Positions 33,629 to 45,311 of a stretch of DNA of 64,000 nt are shown in pieces (within the stretch, counting starts at the first letter, position 1; every line of letters starts with the position of its first letter). Both the position numbers and the translations under genes were made by a program. Source of the stretch: Leucocoprinus leucothites (Eukaryota > Basidiomycota > Agaricomycetes > Agaricales > Agaricaceae); assembly GCA_013368445.1 (NCBI GenBank), contig JAACJO010000020.1, positions 558,001 to 622,000 of the forward strand, given 5' to 3'. The notes under the pieces were generated by a model, which made no database searches, was not told where the DNA came from, and saw only the letters and a program-made list of their open reading frames with translations.

Positions 33629-35343
33629 ATGGGTGCACGTGGTACGATACGGCCTCTACCTTACTGCCTTATCCCCGCTAAACGTTGCACTTTAGTATCC
33701 TCTCCACAGTCTCACTCCACCAAACAGCCCTCCGAACCTACTCACAGAGCCCTCATACTCGACCTTGGAGATGTCATCTTCAACTGGAAAGCTCCAACAG
33801 ACGGCAAGCTATCTCCAAAAACCCTCTCACGCGCAATGTCAACACTTCCGTGGAACGACTTTGAGCGTGGACAAATATCCGAGACCGAGTGTTTTCAACG
33901 GATTGGAGAGATCCTCTCTGTGTCTCCTTCTGATATTGCCGAAACGATCAAACAAGCGGAAATATCGCTCAAGTATGACGATCGTCTGGTTTCGACTTTG
34001 GGAGAGCTGAAAAACGATTGCGGTGGTGGACTCAGGATTTACGCGATGTCTAATATCGCAAAGCCGCATTACGAAATCATACGCTCGAAAGACTGGGAGT
34101 GGTCGTTGTTTGATCAGGTGTTTACGTCCGCAGACGCTGGGATGCGGAAGCCGGACCTCAATTTTTACGAGTACGTTCTCGAGGCGATTGGCTTGGAGCA
34201 TTGTCCACAGAATGTCGTTTTCGTGGATGATAAACGGGAGAATGTTTTATCTGCGTTGTCGCTAGGGATGCGTGCGATTCGATTCGAAGATACGGAGAAG
34301 ACTATTGAACATGTTCTTAATATTTTTGGGGATCCGGTCAAGAGGGGCGAAGAGTATTTGCAGAGGAATGCTAAGAATATGCATTGCATGACAGATAATG
34401 GTATTGTCATCAAAGAAAACTTTGCTCAATTGCTCATTCTTGAAGCAACCGGGGACCGGTACGTGCTATATAGTTAATTCTGTAAGGAAGTGATGGCTGA
34501 AAGTTAAGGTTGTAGGGAACTTATCACGCTGAAATCTTATCCGCTGCTGTGGAACTTTTTCCAAGGTATTCAACACCAGTCCAACGGCACGAAGAGTTAG
34601 TACTCAGCGCTATTTTTTTTTACTCCAGAACAACCGGTGTTGACCACGAATACCTACCCCAACGACTTTGATACTACCTCTCTTGCACTCACGATTCTTG
34701 GATGCACCGATCCCGTAGCTAAAGGAGTTATGGACAAGGCTGTCAAGAATATCAGCTACGACGGTATCGTCCAGGTACGTACATTTGCCTATCATAGTCC
34801 ACGAGTCTTCTTAGCCCTGACTTCCAGCTCTATGACGACCCTCAAAGGCCGCGGGTGGATGCAGTGATCTGTGTTCATATCCTCACGCTCTTCTACCTCC
34901 ACGGCCGAGGTGGTGAAGTCAGGAAGACCTATGACTGGGTCTATCATGTGCTTCTCCACCGAGCTTATCTGGATGGGACACTCTACTATTGCTCACCAGA
35001 CTACTTTCTCTATGCGCTAAATCGACTCATCACGTACACGCATCAAGCGGGTAAACCCATTCCATCAGATCTGTTCCCACTTTTCAAGGAGCGGTGTAAA
35101 GAACGGATCGGTGCTACGGGAGATGCTCTTGCGATTTCAATGCGATTAATTGCTTGTCATTGTGCTGGGATTCCAGTATCGGAGGCTCAAAGTGATTTAT
35201 GCGTGCTAAAGACGCTGCAGTGTCAGGATGGGGGATGGCCGTTTTGTGGGATGTATCGGATCCCATCTGCGAAGACGGTGATGGGGAATAGAGGTGTGGG
35301 TACTGCTATGGCAGTCAAGGCGATCAAGTTGTTTGTGGATTAG
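33629..35343 (+). CDS. HAD-like / class II terpene cyclase (drimane type), copy 1
   Basis: Predicted two-domain sesquiterpene synthase like the fungal HAD-type drimanyl/albicanyl diphosphate synthases (AstC of Aspergillus oryzae is the named example). Exons: 33629-34462, 34517-34565, 34629-34774 and 34828-35343, giving 514 aa in frame. N-terminal HAD domain: motif I LILDLGDVIF (D45), motif II YAMSNIA, motif III RKPDLNFYEY, motif IV VVFVDDKREN. The +2 acid of motif I is Gly, as in DLGNV-type HADs. The C-terminal beta-type cyclase domain carries the protonating motif DFDTT (residues ~307-311), then KTLQCQDGGWPFCGM. In the family, DxDTT protonates farnesyl diphosphate to the bicyclic drimane skeleton; the HAD domain handles or removes the diphosphate. 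The exact product is not predictable here. The gene is intact. Confidence 0.87.
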
Positions 35344-36246
35344 TCGCGAAGCACCAGTCGGGTGATTTCACCCCCGATACCTTGTCAGGATTATATCTGA
35401 ATGGCGCCATCGGGCAATGGTGTTTTTTTTTACCATTGGAGTCAGCCACTTAAGTACTACTTGATTCTTTTTACCCCGACCCCTGGGAGTCCCTCCGCTC
35501 AAGTCCCCTTCAGATTTCTGCACCCCCTCCTGTCTTGCATTACACCTCTTTCCCCCGGAATCTAAACGACAATCTCGTTATTTTATCCATTTCATCTCCA
35601 CTACACTACGGTTCACTCCAACCTGAAATATCTTATTCACAGTACTCGATGTATAATTAGAGCTTCAAGCTTCAAGCTTCGCAATGACTGAAAAGTCTAA
35701 TTCTACCCCTGCGCTCCACTGCACGGAAGAATCTACTAGACCATATCGGAACAAAATCCTCACTGATGATATCGTCAAGTAGGATCAACCGGGTTGATCT
35801 GTTTTAGGTTTTAGCGAGAATTCATTGAATGCTACCAAAAATGTGGTGGGACCAGGAAACTTTCCCCTCGAAATAAACTGGGGGTCCAGTGACAAGCACT
35901 CGTTCTCCAATTACTATTCTACGTCGACACCGATTTAATGAGTATCATGTACGATGATGCTCCGACCGGGTCACTACACGGAGCCGAGCCCCAAAGACGA
36001 CCATAGGTGGCACTGGTTAAAGTTTGAGATGCGAACTTGAGAGCGTACTCGAGCAGAGTATGCCGTTCGCGCCGCTGGTGATTCCAAGATCTCAAGATCT
36101 CATGTCCGTTCTCGATCCCAATTAGTACGCCTTTTGTTGCCGTGTCATCATCGACGTCAAAGACTAAAGTAGATGTCAAAAGCACGTGTCCGAGCGACAC
36201 GTTCAAGGCCACTCACGGTGTATCATACCACCATCCCCCCAACCAA

Positions 36247-36960
36247 ATGCTTCAACCCACCCCCATCCTCATCGCGCTCTTGCTGAGTGCACATGGCTTG
36301 CGGAAGAAATAGCTGTCGCCAAGCGGTGCATTCACAGTCTTTGTTGTAGGCTACAGCAGTTTATCAGGTGGACTCTGGGCATTCGGGATCACGCTCATTG
36401 GGTTTTATTTGGTTGGCAGTCGTGCTACCAAGTGTACTTACAACTTTACTTATCGCGAGAGAGCAGGGATTGAGATTGCATTGTAGATGGTAAACAGCGA
36501 AAAGCGAAATTGGAAGACGGGTACCATGAAGCAGAGTATGGAACGGGATGGCAAGTGCTGAGTACTGAGTAACAGTGCGGCGGGGATTGTAGTTGCGGTG
36601 TTGTGGAATGAGATGTTCGTACCAGATAGCGTACAGTGAAACGGGCCGGTGTCCCCCCCGATAAGCAAATTGTAGAAAGCTGGGATCGTGTATTGATATT
36701 CGCCGCCGTAGGATGAATGTCCCGAGTGTAGCTGGAAATGTCGCTGACGGTGTACACCCACTACAGATGCTGCTTGGGAGACACGTTGGCTTCGGAACTC
36801 GGAGTCCTGGCACACGGAAGACCACGGCTTATCACAATGTTACAACCAGTACCACCAGGGACAAACGGGGGGATATCGGTTGCAGGAGCCCTCGCTTCTC
36901 TCATCGGCGGTGTTCTCGTCGTGGTCCTCACTGGTGTCACGCTCGTATTTTCTGAAAAAA
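36247..36960 (+). pseudogene. TMEM19/DUF92-like gene, copy 1 (decayed)
   Basis: Starts at ATG 36247 with the same MLQPTPILIALLLSAHGLRK as the other two copies, then meets TAG at 36310-36312 where the others have a Ser codon. Downstream DNA still matches the family: a KLEDGYHE-type segment, DTLASELGVLAHGRPR, and VAGALASLIGGVLVVV. The GT donor after the AAIG-equivalent codons has become AT (GGATGAAT against GGGTGAGT in copy 3). Similarity ends near 36960, so the C-terminal exons are missing. It cannot make a full protein by any reading I can find. Confidence 0.8.
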
Positions 36961-37349
36961 GATTCCATTCCATTGTTTACCAAGTTACATGGACGGCGTC
37001 AATCGCGAACATACCAATAAGAGTTGTTCCTATGAAGCTGTCAAATTCAAACCTTCCTGTGTCGATGTCCTGGAAATGGGGTATATCATCGATCATCGAT
37101 CAGTACTCAGTACTCAGTTGTTGATCGATGATTGGCGGAGCTGCATTTTTTTCAGCCCCTGCAGTCGTCGGAGCAGCAGTGTTTTTAGAGCTTATTTGCA
37201 AGCCGATTTTGCCTCAGAATGACTCAATTCTCCCCCAATTTACTAGCGTGCCCCACAACGGAGTGGAGACTTTTACCTCGAATCAAGCCGAATTTCATTC
37301 GCTCAAAACCCGGTTGCAAACAACTTCTTTTGCCACCCTGTTGATTGAA
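36961..37349. other. Junction between the two terpene cyclase blocks
   Basis: Contains a short inverted repeat around 37085-37130 (arms ATCATCGATCA) enclosing a tandem GTACTCA motif. A short open stretch at 37128-37352 (IGGAAFFSAPAVVGAAVFLE) is hydrophobic but has no recognised family. It may be a recombination scar. Confidence 0.35.
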
Positions 37350-39136
37350 TGAGGGACTACTGCCAGTGCAGTGCTGACAGTATGCAGCTTAGGGACCGTG
37401 TGAAGTCGTAACTTATCCTTCCACGTAACCACTTGTTCGTCCTGCTGAACGTCCGAACGTCCCTATCGGCTATGGACTTTTCTCTAACTATCTCCTCCAT
37501 CTCATAACCATAACTAGAAAGACACCGCCGCCTCCCATTTTAAAACAACTCTGATACTTGCTTAGTTCAGTATGAGGACTCGGCGCTGCAAGTAGCAAAA
37601 CAACCGTCCCCGAGCACCCAACGTCAATCACGCAGAAGCTTTCACCACGGACTACGCATTGAAACTATGGTGGTTAACTCTTCCTACGTTTTGACCAATC
37701 CCTGTGTCATGGTTTATAGCGTCCTAGACATGATGGGATCGGCAGAGATTCCTGAAAGCGGACCGCGCTTGCCAAGAGATAGCGTAAACTTAACCTTCGA
37801 GAATTGCTACATTCCGACATTGACCTCACCTTCAGTTCGACTCGTGGGCTCTTTGAACCGATACGGAGTATCTTCTGAGTGGCATCTCAGCCTCTTGCGC
37901 CACTGTTCACAGTCTTCCTTCTATGCCAAAGCCTTAAATCGGACAACTTGAACTCCGTTCTACCGCCAACCTTGATCACAGCTTGCCCCAGATCCACACT
38001 ATAGCCCCTCCTTCCGATCCCACCCGTCGAGTCCTAGCGCCTTTGATTAGTAGTTCCCCACCATTTGGTTCCGATTGGCTATTCGTAGACTTCTAATGAT
38101 TGACCATTGAGATTGAAGGTCTTCAGACACCTGTCAGCTGGGCCTCCCCCCTAACAACGCACACCGCCACTCACGCCGAATCTCTGATAAAGGTTTTACT
38201 TTCAACTCGCTGGCCCTTCTAAGCACTCAGTTTAGTCCCCGAGTGCTTTTCTTGTCCCAAATGACTTTCCTTCCGAGAGAGTGACGTAAAGAATCGATAT
38301 ACTCGCTTGGCAACTAGAACGGACTTCACTGATCACCTTGCCCAACCACGTAGTAATATACCCAAGTAAAAACCCAAGGGTCAGCCCGAGATGCCGTATG
38401 ACATGAAAGCGAAAATGCTGCACTACTAAGGATCCAAATTGCCGGCCGGTTCTATATGTTGAAAAGTTGTCCATACCTACAAGCAAGTAACCAAATGGAG
38501 CAAGTCCTCCACGTTCAAGTTCATTGATTTAACGGTTGGTTTTCTTCTTAAACCTGAGCCACAGGGAACATCCAGAAAGGAAACCATGGTGACTCACCGT
38601 TCCTCCCTGGAGTAGTACATACTGCAAGCACAGCTACACATATGTACATAACTTCTGTTGCATCATCATCCCGAAAAAGGTCACGGTTAACCGCTTCGAA
38701 TGTCACCGCGTCGAGCCACAGCTCACCTCGGAGGTTGTTCAACTCGTCACTCGCGTGTTTTGTCCTCAGGGACTTCCTTCCGCCTCTCCTCCGGCTATGA
38801 CAATAAACGGGAGCTTCTTCCCTCTCTTGTTCCAGTCTTCATTTATGTATTAAACCATTCCTGTGTTTCTTCTGAGCAAACACTGCCTGTCAGTTCAGCT
38901 GGCATTTAATGTTCTATCCTTGAATGTTTTGACAGATATCATCCGAACCGGCGCCGTTCTCAACCGGATTTGTATTCCTGTTTTTTTAGACTGCTTTCTT
39001 GTGGCTGTTGGAGAGAATTGTGTATTAACCCTGTCAAGTTTATGGATCGAATACTTAAACCGTGCCACTTCCAGCTTTATCCTCCTTAACCCATTGCCAC
39101 CCAGCTCTCTCATCTTCTGATCTCATCCGGCAAATC

Positions 39137-40853
39137 ATGGGTGCACGTGGTACGATACGGCCTTTACAAAACTGTCTTGTCCCCGCTAAATGTTACATTT
39201 CAGTATCCTCACCTTCTCACCCCTCCAAACAGCTCTCCGGACACACTCCTCATAAGGTTCTCATACTCGACCTCGGAGATGTCATTTTCAACTGGAAGGC
39301 TCCAACAGACGGCAAACTATCTCCAAGAACCCTCTCACGCGCCATGTCCACACTTCCATGGCACGACTTTGAACGCGGACAAATATCCGAAACGGAATGT
39401 TTTCAACGGATTGGAGAGATCCTGGCTGTATCTCCATCTGATATTGCCGAAACCATTCAACAAGCGAAAATGTCGTTACAATGTGATGATCGTCTGGTTT
39501 CGACTTTGAAGGAGCTGAAATGTGATTCTGGTGGTGCGCTCAAGATTTATGCGATGTCGAATATTGCAAAACCGCATTATGACATCATTCGCTCGAAAGA
39601 CTGGGAATGGTCGTTGTTCGATCAGGTGTTCACGTCCGCGGGCGTTGGGATGCGGAAACCGGATCTGCAATTTTACAAATATGTTCTCGAGGCGATTGGC
39701 TTGGAGCACTGCCCCCAGAATGTCGTTTTCGTCGATGATAAACGAGAGAATGTTGTATCTGCGTTATCACTAGGGATGCATGCGATTCGATTCGAAGACT
39801 CAGAGAAGACTATCGAACGAATGTTTAATATCTTGGGGGATCCGGTCAAGAGAGGCGAAGAGTATTTGCAGAGGAATGCAAAGAATATGCATTCTACGAC
39901 GAACACTGGTATTGCCATCAAAGAAAACTTTGCTCAGTTGCTCATTCTCGAAGCGACAGGGAACCGGCACGTGCTATATAGTTAAATCTGTAAGGAATGA
40001 TGGCTGAAAGTTAAGGTTGTAGGGAACTTATCACGCTGAAAACTTATCCACTTCTGTGGAACTTTTTCCAAGGTATGTAATCCCAGTCTAAACTATCACG
40101 AAGAATAAATACTCATTACTTTTTTTAAAAAAACTCCAGAACAACCAGTTTTGACTACGAGTACCTACCCCAATGACTTTGATACCACCTCTCTTGCACT
40201 CACAGTTCTTGGATGCCCTGATTCCGTGGCTGAGGCAGTTATGGACAAAATGGCCAACAACGTCAGCTCTGATGGTATCATCCAGGTACATCACACGTCT
40301 ATAATCATTCACGAGTCGTCGTAACCACATTTTCCAGGTCTACGACGACCCTCAAAGACTGCGAGTAGATGCAATGGTCTGTGTTCAAATCCTCACGCTC
40401 TTCTACCTCCGCGGCCGGGATGATGAAGTCAGGAAGACCTACGATTGGGTCTATCAGATACTCCTCCACCGAGCATATCTAGATGGGACGCTTTACTATT
40501 GCTCACCAGATTACTTTCTCTATGCTCTCAATCGACTCATCACATACACACGTCAAGCGGGTAAACCCATTCCATCGGACCTGTTCCCACTTTTTCAGGA
40601 GCGATGTAAAGAACGGATAGGCGCTCCAGGAGATGCTCTTGCGATTGCAGTGCGATTGATTGCTTGTCATTGTGCTGGGATTCCAGTATCGGAGGTTCGG
40701 AGGGATTTATGCACGCTGAAGACGCTACAATGTCAGGATGGGGGGTGGCCGTTTTGTGGGATGTATCGGATCCCATCTGCGAAGACGGTGATGGGGAATA
40801 GGGGTGTGAGTACTGCAGTGGCGGTCAAGGCGATCAAGTTGTTTGCAGATTAG
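39137..40853 (+). CDS. HAD-like / class II terpene cyclase (drimane type), copy 2, probable frameshift
   Basis: Paralogue of the gene at 33629 with the same exon plan: 39137-39970 (834 nt), 40023-40072, 40140-40285 (146 nt) and 40338-40853 (516 nt). HAD motifs (LILDLGDVIF, VVFVDDKREN) and the cyclase DFDTT are all present. Exon 2 is 50 nt here and 49 nt in copy 1: a run of five T (near 40063-40067) replaces four. With the same splice sites this throws exon 3 out of frame and leads to an early stop before DFDTT. Everything downstream is otherwise open and conserved, so the change is recent, a sequencing error, or compensated by other splicing. If corrected, the enzyme would be ~514 aa. I keep it as a gene with a flagged lesion. 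Confidence 0.75.
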
Positions 40854-41263
40854 AGTCGCGAGCTTGTGCCGTCTAGGTGATTTCATTCTCGGATGGCGTC
40901 ATCGGGCGATGGAGGTTTACCATTGGAGTCACCCCACTTATTACTTGGTTCTTTTATCTCGAGAGATTACTGCTCGAGTCCCCTTAAATTTCTCCACCCC
41001 CTTCTTCCATTATACAAATCTGGCCTAGAATCTCGTTATGCTATCTGTTTCGGGTTTCACTACATTCCAGTTCACTCCAACCCCAACTATCTTACCTGAT
41101 GTATAATTAGATTTTCAAGGTTCATAGCGTAATTCACCCTTCGAAATACTATATGAACTTTATGCCATCATTGGCGTCAAAGTAGATAGATATCGACAGC
41201 ACATGTCCGAGCGACACGTTCAAGTACACCCACGGCGTCTAATACCACCGTCCCTCCAACCAT

Positions 41264-42260
41264 ATGCTTCAACCCACACCCATCCTCATCGCACTTTTAC
41301 TGAGTGCACATGGCTTGCGGAAGAAATCGTTGTCGCCAAGCGGTGCATTCACAGCCTTTGTTGTCGGCTACGGCAGCTTATCGGGTGGACTCTGGGCATT
41401 CGGGATTACGCTCATTGGGTTTTATTTGATTGGCAGTCGTGCTACGAAATGTACGTACAACTTTCACTTATCGCGACAAGGAAATTCAAGTTGTATTGTA
41501 GATGGCAAACAGCGGAAGGCGAAATTAGAACCCGGGTACCACGAAGCGGGATATAGAACGGGATGGCAAGTGTTGAGTAACAGTGCGGCGGGGATTGTAG
41601 TCGCGGTGTTGTGGAACGGGATGTTCGTACCGGACAGTGTACAGGTGTGGGTGGTAAGGGTAGGAACAGGGACAGTGTACAGTGAGGTGGGCTGGTGTCC
41701 CCTCGATAAGTAAATCGCGGAAGGCTGGAGTCGCGCGTTGATATTCGCCGCCATAGGATGAGTCCCCCACAAAGCTTGCTGACTAGAAATTTCCCTGACG
41801 AGTGTGCACAAGCCGCTATGGGTGCTTCTCGGGAGACACGTTGGCTTCGGAACTCGGAGTGCTGGCACACGGAAGACCACGGCTTATCACGATGTTACAA
41901 CCCGTACCACCAGGGTACGAACAGGAGGATATCGGTCACAGGTATCCTCGCTTCTCTCATGGGCGGTGTTCTCGTCGGGGACCTTACCGTTGTCACTCTC
42001 ATTTCGAAAACATTCCATGTCGAGGGAGTTGGAGTGCCGTGCTTCTATCCACTGTTCTTGCGGTGCTTTTGCTGGCTACTTCGGGAGTTTGATGGGTGAT
42101 AAAACCACTTGGGTGCTTGGTTTGTTCAGTGGTCAGCTTGATTTGTTGATGGGCACAGCACACGAGGTTCCCAGAGGCGAAAATGGCTGCTCTGCGGGAC
42201 GACTCCAGGGTCGCTGGACCAGTCAAGGCTATCAGCCTCTTCGCCAACAATCGGGTGAGC
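41264..42260 (+). pseudogene. TMEM19/DUF92-like gene, copy 2 (decayed)
   Basis: Follows cyclase copy 2. The first exon from ATG 41264 is intact (KSLSPSGAFTAFVVGYGSLS). TAA at 41711-41713 replaces a Gln codon after CPLDK. The donor that follows is AT instead of GT (GGATGAGT). A small indel near 41915 also shifts the frame within the PVPPG segment. The C-terminal exon is still recognisable at about 42140-42260. At least three independent defects are therefore seen. It is the intermediate state between the badly truncated copy 1 and the intact copy 3. Confidence 0.8.
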
Positions 42261-42280
42261 ATCCTTAACTCTTCTCGAGC

Positions 42281-44079
42281 CACTAGCTGATGTCCAACCC
42301 CAGGGTGTGCTACATGTATGCCAATATGGCGAGCCTCAAATACTGACATCGCCTCAGAGCATTCAATTAGTCGGTCTTCACCTCATCCCCCTGGTCTGTT
42401 AGGAACTCAGGCACGTTTGCTTTCAGACCCCACTGCGGCGAAGCTAACGATACGGACCACCCGACCTCCGCATCCTTGACCCCCAATCCATCTCTCATAG
42501 CAGCCCAATCCAAAAGGCTTCGACGCTCTGGTATCTACTCTACCTCAAGCAGATTGGTGTCGTTACGAGCCCACCTTCCGATAACGCATTTTGCTTGACA
42601 TACAAAAGGGGCTCTCTTGCTGGGTTTTTCAAAATCGACCTGAACGTCCGCTTGAATATGGATGGTCTGTTGCAGCCCCATTTCACCAAGGATCCTTTGT
42701 TGGAGGAACATAGTATGGTGGGACAAATATGTTTTTACAGCTCATAGCGAGTGCATGAACACTATTGACCATATTTTAGATTTACGAGCTGTCTCGAAGT
42801 TCACTAGTCACTTCCTGTGCTCACCGGGAATTCCGAAACGAAAATTGCTCCTAAATAGAGTCTAAACCTCACTGGCTCGATATCATTATTGCCTACCCGG
42901 CGCTGAGGGCAATGGCAGTAGGATTTACTCTTATAAACCAGTTCTGGGTGCTGATCGATGGCTCTCAGACGAATATATCAACATCAGGCTGGTGTGCAGG
43001 CACCAGACATTGATTGACGAATTGGAAATGATCCAAGGGACTATCACTGGCGATTTACCTCGGGAGCGTATACGACTACTGGGATGGTACTCCCTAGTAT
43101 ATCCAAAGCTACAATCAAATGTCGTTGTTGGGTCAACCGATTGGTGCTTTCCATAGGCCATTCCTTTCGTTCAAAGATCAATAGCCTAAATACATAGCGG
43201 ACTAGTATATTCTGCTACAGATTACCTGTTTCGACCGATCGCCGTCATGTGTTGTATACAGTATTTTTTTGCCAGCGTATCCAATCAACAAGTGTATACT
43301 TATGGGATCATCCGGGATTTACGTCGCAGGCAAGGCACGAGAGCGATCGCAAGTTTACTTTGGTAATTGCACATGTATGCTCACAACAACTACAGTGAAC
43401 CTATTTGAGGTACACAACGCGACCCGTTGTCACAAGTCTCTACCTTCGACGAGATTAACTCAGTAGAAGAGCCACCTACGCAATGCTACCATACGACGAT
43501 TCAAACATCGAAAGCCTCGCGCGATGAAATCACAGGCAAGAAAGAAGAGGTTCTCACAAATACCTCGTGAATGCCTACTGTCATGCAAATGCACCACTCA
43601 GCCCCGAGGTCAAGTCAAGGAATCACGATTCAAACGAAGCACAACAGGAGTGGGACCCAGGCCAGGACCAAGACAGCTGAACGCCAAATTCTGGGCTCCA
43701 CGCACACTCCGGCTGGTAATTGGTATTGATATCAGTGAGATTTTGTCGTGGATGAAACAGCTTAATGCAGCGTTCTCTCGTCCCGATGGTTCTTAGTAGA
43801 GCCTTGGATTCTCTCAGTAAGGTATTGGAGACTTACTATTCATCACCAAACTCTGGAGAGCTCTCCTCGGACAGCTCTACAAAATTTACCAGCAAGCACA
43901 GTCCAGATCTGGATGCTTGACCTCACAGGGTCTTCGCTCGCATGTTTCCGCGGCGGTTCCAAAAATATGCCCTGGTCATGCACATAGTAGGGTAAGCCTC
44001 AAGGTGATATACTGCAGAGTCGAGTTACATTCGTGTCAGATGAGCGCTGAGAACTGAGAAGAACCCCTTGGGCGCCTTG
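42281..44079. other. Region between terpene block 2 and GTPase cassette 2
   Basis: No complete gene was recognised. The only stretch that reads like protein is the fragment at 42866-43156. A 90-codon ORF at 43524-43796 has a basic Ser/Arg-rich N-terminus but no motif and low support. Confidence 0.35.
42866..43156 (+). other. Possible gene fragment, unknown family
   Basis: An open stretch of 96 codons with no ATG at its start, ending in TAG at 43154-43156. It reads like an alpha-helical protein (DRWLSDEYINIRLVCRHQ, TITGDLPRERIRLLGWY) and has no low complexity. It may be an internal or last exon whose upstream part lies beyond an intron, or a relic. No family recognised. Confidence 0.35.
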
Positions 44080-44438
44080 ATACGAGGTAATGGAAGGTCT
44101 GCTAGCGCAGAATCTTGATTTAATGATGAGAAATGTCTCCTTCGCTCTTTCCAGCGAAAGCTCAAAGCAAATTAGCTTCCGTCCTTGACCGGGACATGCG
44201 AAGTCACACCAGTGTTTGAACGTGTTCATATCCCTGCGGTTTAACAGATGAGGGGGCATAGTCTTGGGGTGGAAACGTGCTGAACACATGAGCTCCCAAC
44301 CATAGTATGATACCAGTAAGCTGAAAATCTGTTCCACGCAGAGGATCCCTTAATCAGCGGTTAGCGTTGGTAGGCAAGCCACATGTCGAGAAAACAACTT
44401 AGATTCTAACGACGCATTTTATAGCCGAATGGCAGGAA

Positions 44439-44444
44439 ATATAA
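44439..44444 (+). promoter_or_regulatory. TATA-like element upstream of GTPase A2
   Basis: ATATAA within CAGGAAATATAAGCTCCGG, shared with the A1 promoter, ~110 bases before the ATG at 44553. Confidence 0.45.
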
Positions 44445-44552
44445 GCTCCGGAACAAGCCAGCAACCTTCCCTCCAAACCTGTTCCAGCTCACTACTACCG
44501 TAAGGCTACTATCTCCCCCCGATCGCACCATTCTAATTACATCAGTAGTGCG

Positions 44553-45311
44553 ATGTTCATCTTTCCAGGCGGTTTCTCTCAACGAACTTCGGGTCGATTG
44601 CCTCAAGAGTCATCCACTAGCGAGATGAGCGCGAAGTCCTCCCCGGAGCCCCATGCCCAACACAGTGATCCCCCGAACGATTTCAAGCATGTAATGATTG
44701 TTGGCCATCGAGGTGCTGGAAAGAGCAGCCTTGTCAACATGCTTCTGGATGAAGAGAGAGCAGGTACTTCCAGCAATGCACAAAGCCACACCAAAGAAAA
44801 CACCTCTTACAACCTCACGGTGTACCAAGAGCACGTAGCCTTATGGGATACAGTTGGCTTGGACCTGGCGCCGAACCCAGACGCGCCTTCACTCCTCTAT
44901 GTACCAAACGGTCAAGTCAGCGTCGTAGTGTTCGTTTTGAGTAAGACTATTACGGGCGTCGAGGAGGCTCGAAAATACTGGAAGCCTGTCCAAGAGGCGA
45001 CGCAGGAGACGAACTTAAAGAATTACGGGAAGAAGGTGCCCGTTATCCTTGTTGTGACTGGCCTGGAGAATGAGAACCCTGACTCAAAAGAAAACAATCT
45101 GGATGGATGGTGGAATAAGAATGGTCAGTTGTTCAGAGATCAAGGGATAACACCCGACGAATTTGCATGCGTCACTGCGCAGAGGGGCAAATTCCAGCCA
45201 CAGATGGGAAGGCACGTCAATGATCCCCGATATCGAGCATCGCGAGAGAAAGTACTTTGGCTTATCGCCAAGTGCATTAATGGTCTGGAGGGACAAGCTA
45301 GCATCAGTTAG
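44553..45311 (+). CDS. P-loop GTPase, cassette gene A, copy 2
   Basis: Single-exon GTPase of 252 aa. ATG at 44553. G1 is GHRGAGKSS (residues 51-59), where copy 1 has GRQGVGKSS. G3 is WDTVGLDL. The G4 position is VVTGLENENPDS, identical to copy 1 over the core. KFQPQMGRHVNDPRYRASRE follows, then KCINGLEGQASIS and the stop; the repeat-derived tail of copy 1 is absent, so this is likely the ancestral length. The N-terminal ~45 residues are Ser/Pro-rich and poorly conserved between copies, while the G domain is well kept. No membrane helix. Partner genes downstream are the ankyrin membrane protein and GTPase B2. Confidence 0.82.
   Translation: MFIFPGGFSQRTSGRLPQESSTSEMSAKSSPEPHAQHSDPPNDFKHVMIVGHRGAGKSSLVNMLLDEERAGTSSNAQSHTKENTSYNLTVYQEHVALWDTVGLDLAPNPDAPSLLYVPNGQVSVVVFVLSKTITGVEEARKYWKPVQEATQETNLKNYGKKVPVILVVTGLENENPDSKENNLDGWWNKNGQLFRDQGITPDEFACVTAQRGKFQPQMGRHVNDPRYRASREKVLWLIAKCINGLEGQASIS

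Larger units (their letters stand above)
31880..36960. repeat. Tandem segmental duplication, terpene cyclase block copy 1
   Basis: About 5 kb matches about 37350-42280 in the same orientation. The shared noncoding leader includes CAGTATGAGGACTCGGCG (near 32080 and 37568) and GACAATAAACGGGAGC. Then come the HAD/terpene cyclase gene and the TMEM19/DUF92-like gene. ORFs in the 32.3-33.5 kb leader are not preserved in the other copy, so the leader is probably noncoding. Copy 1 breaks off inside the TMEM19-like gene near 36960. Limits are approximate. Confidence 0.82.
37350..42280. repeat. Tandem segmental duplication, terpene cyclase block copy 2
   Basis: Second copy of the 31880-36960 block, directly downstream in the same orientation. 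It retains more of the TMEM19-like 3' part than copy 1 (to about 42260). The coding exons are the best preserved part and the leader is more diverged, which points to past selection on the cyclase. Confidence 0.82.
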
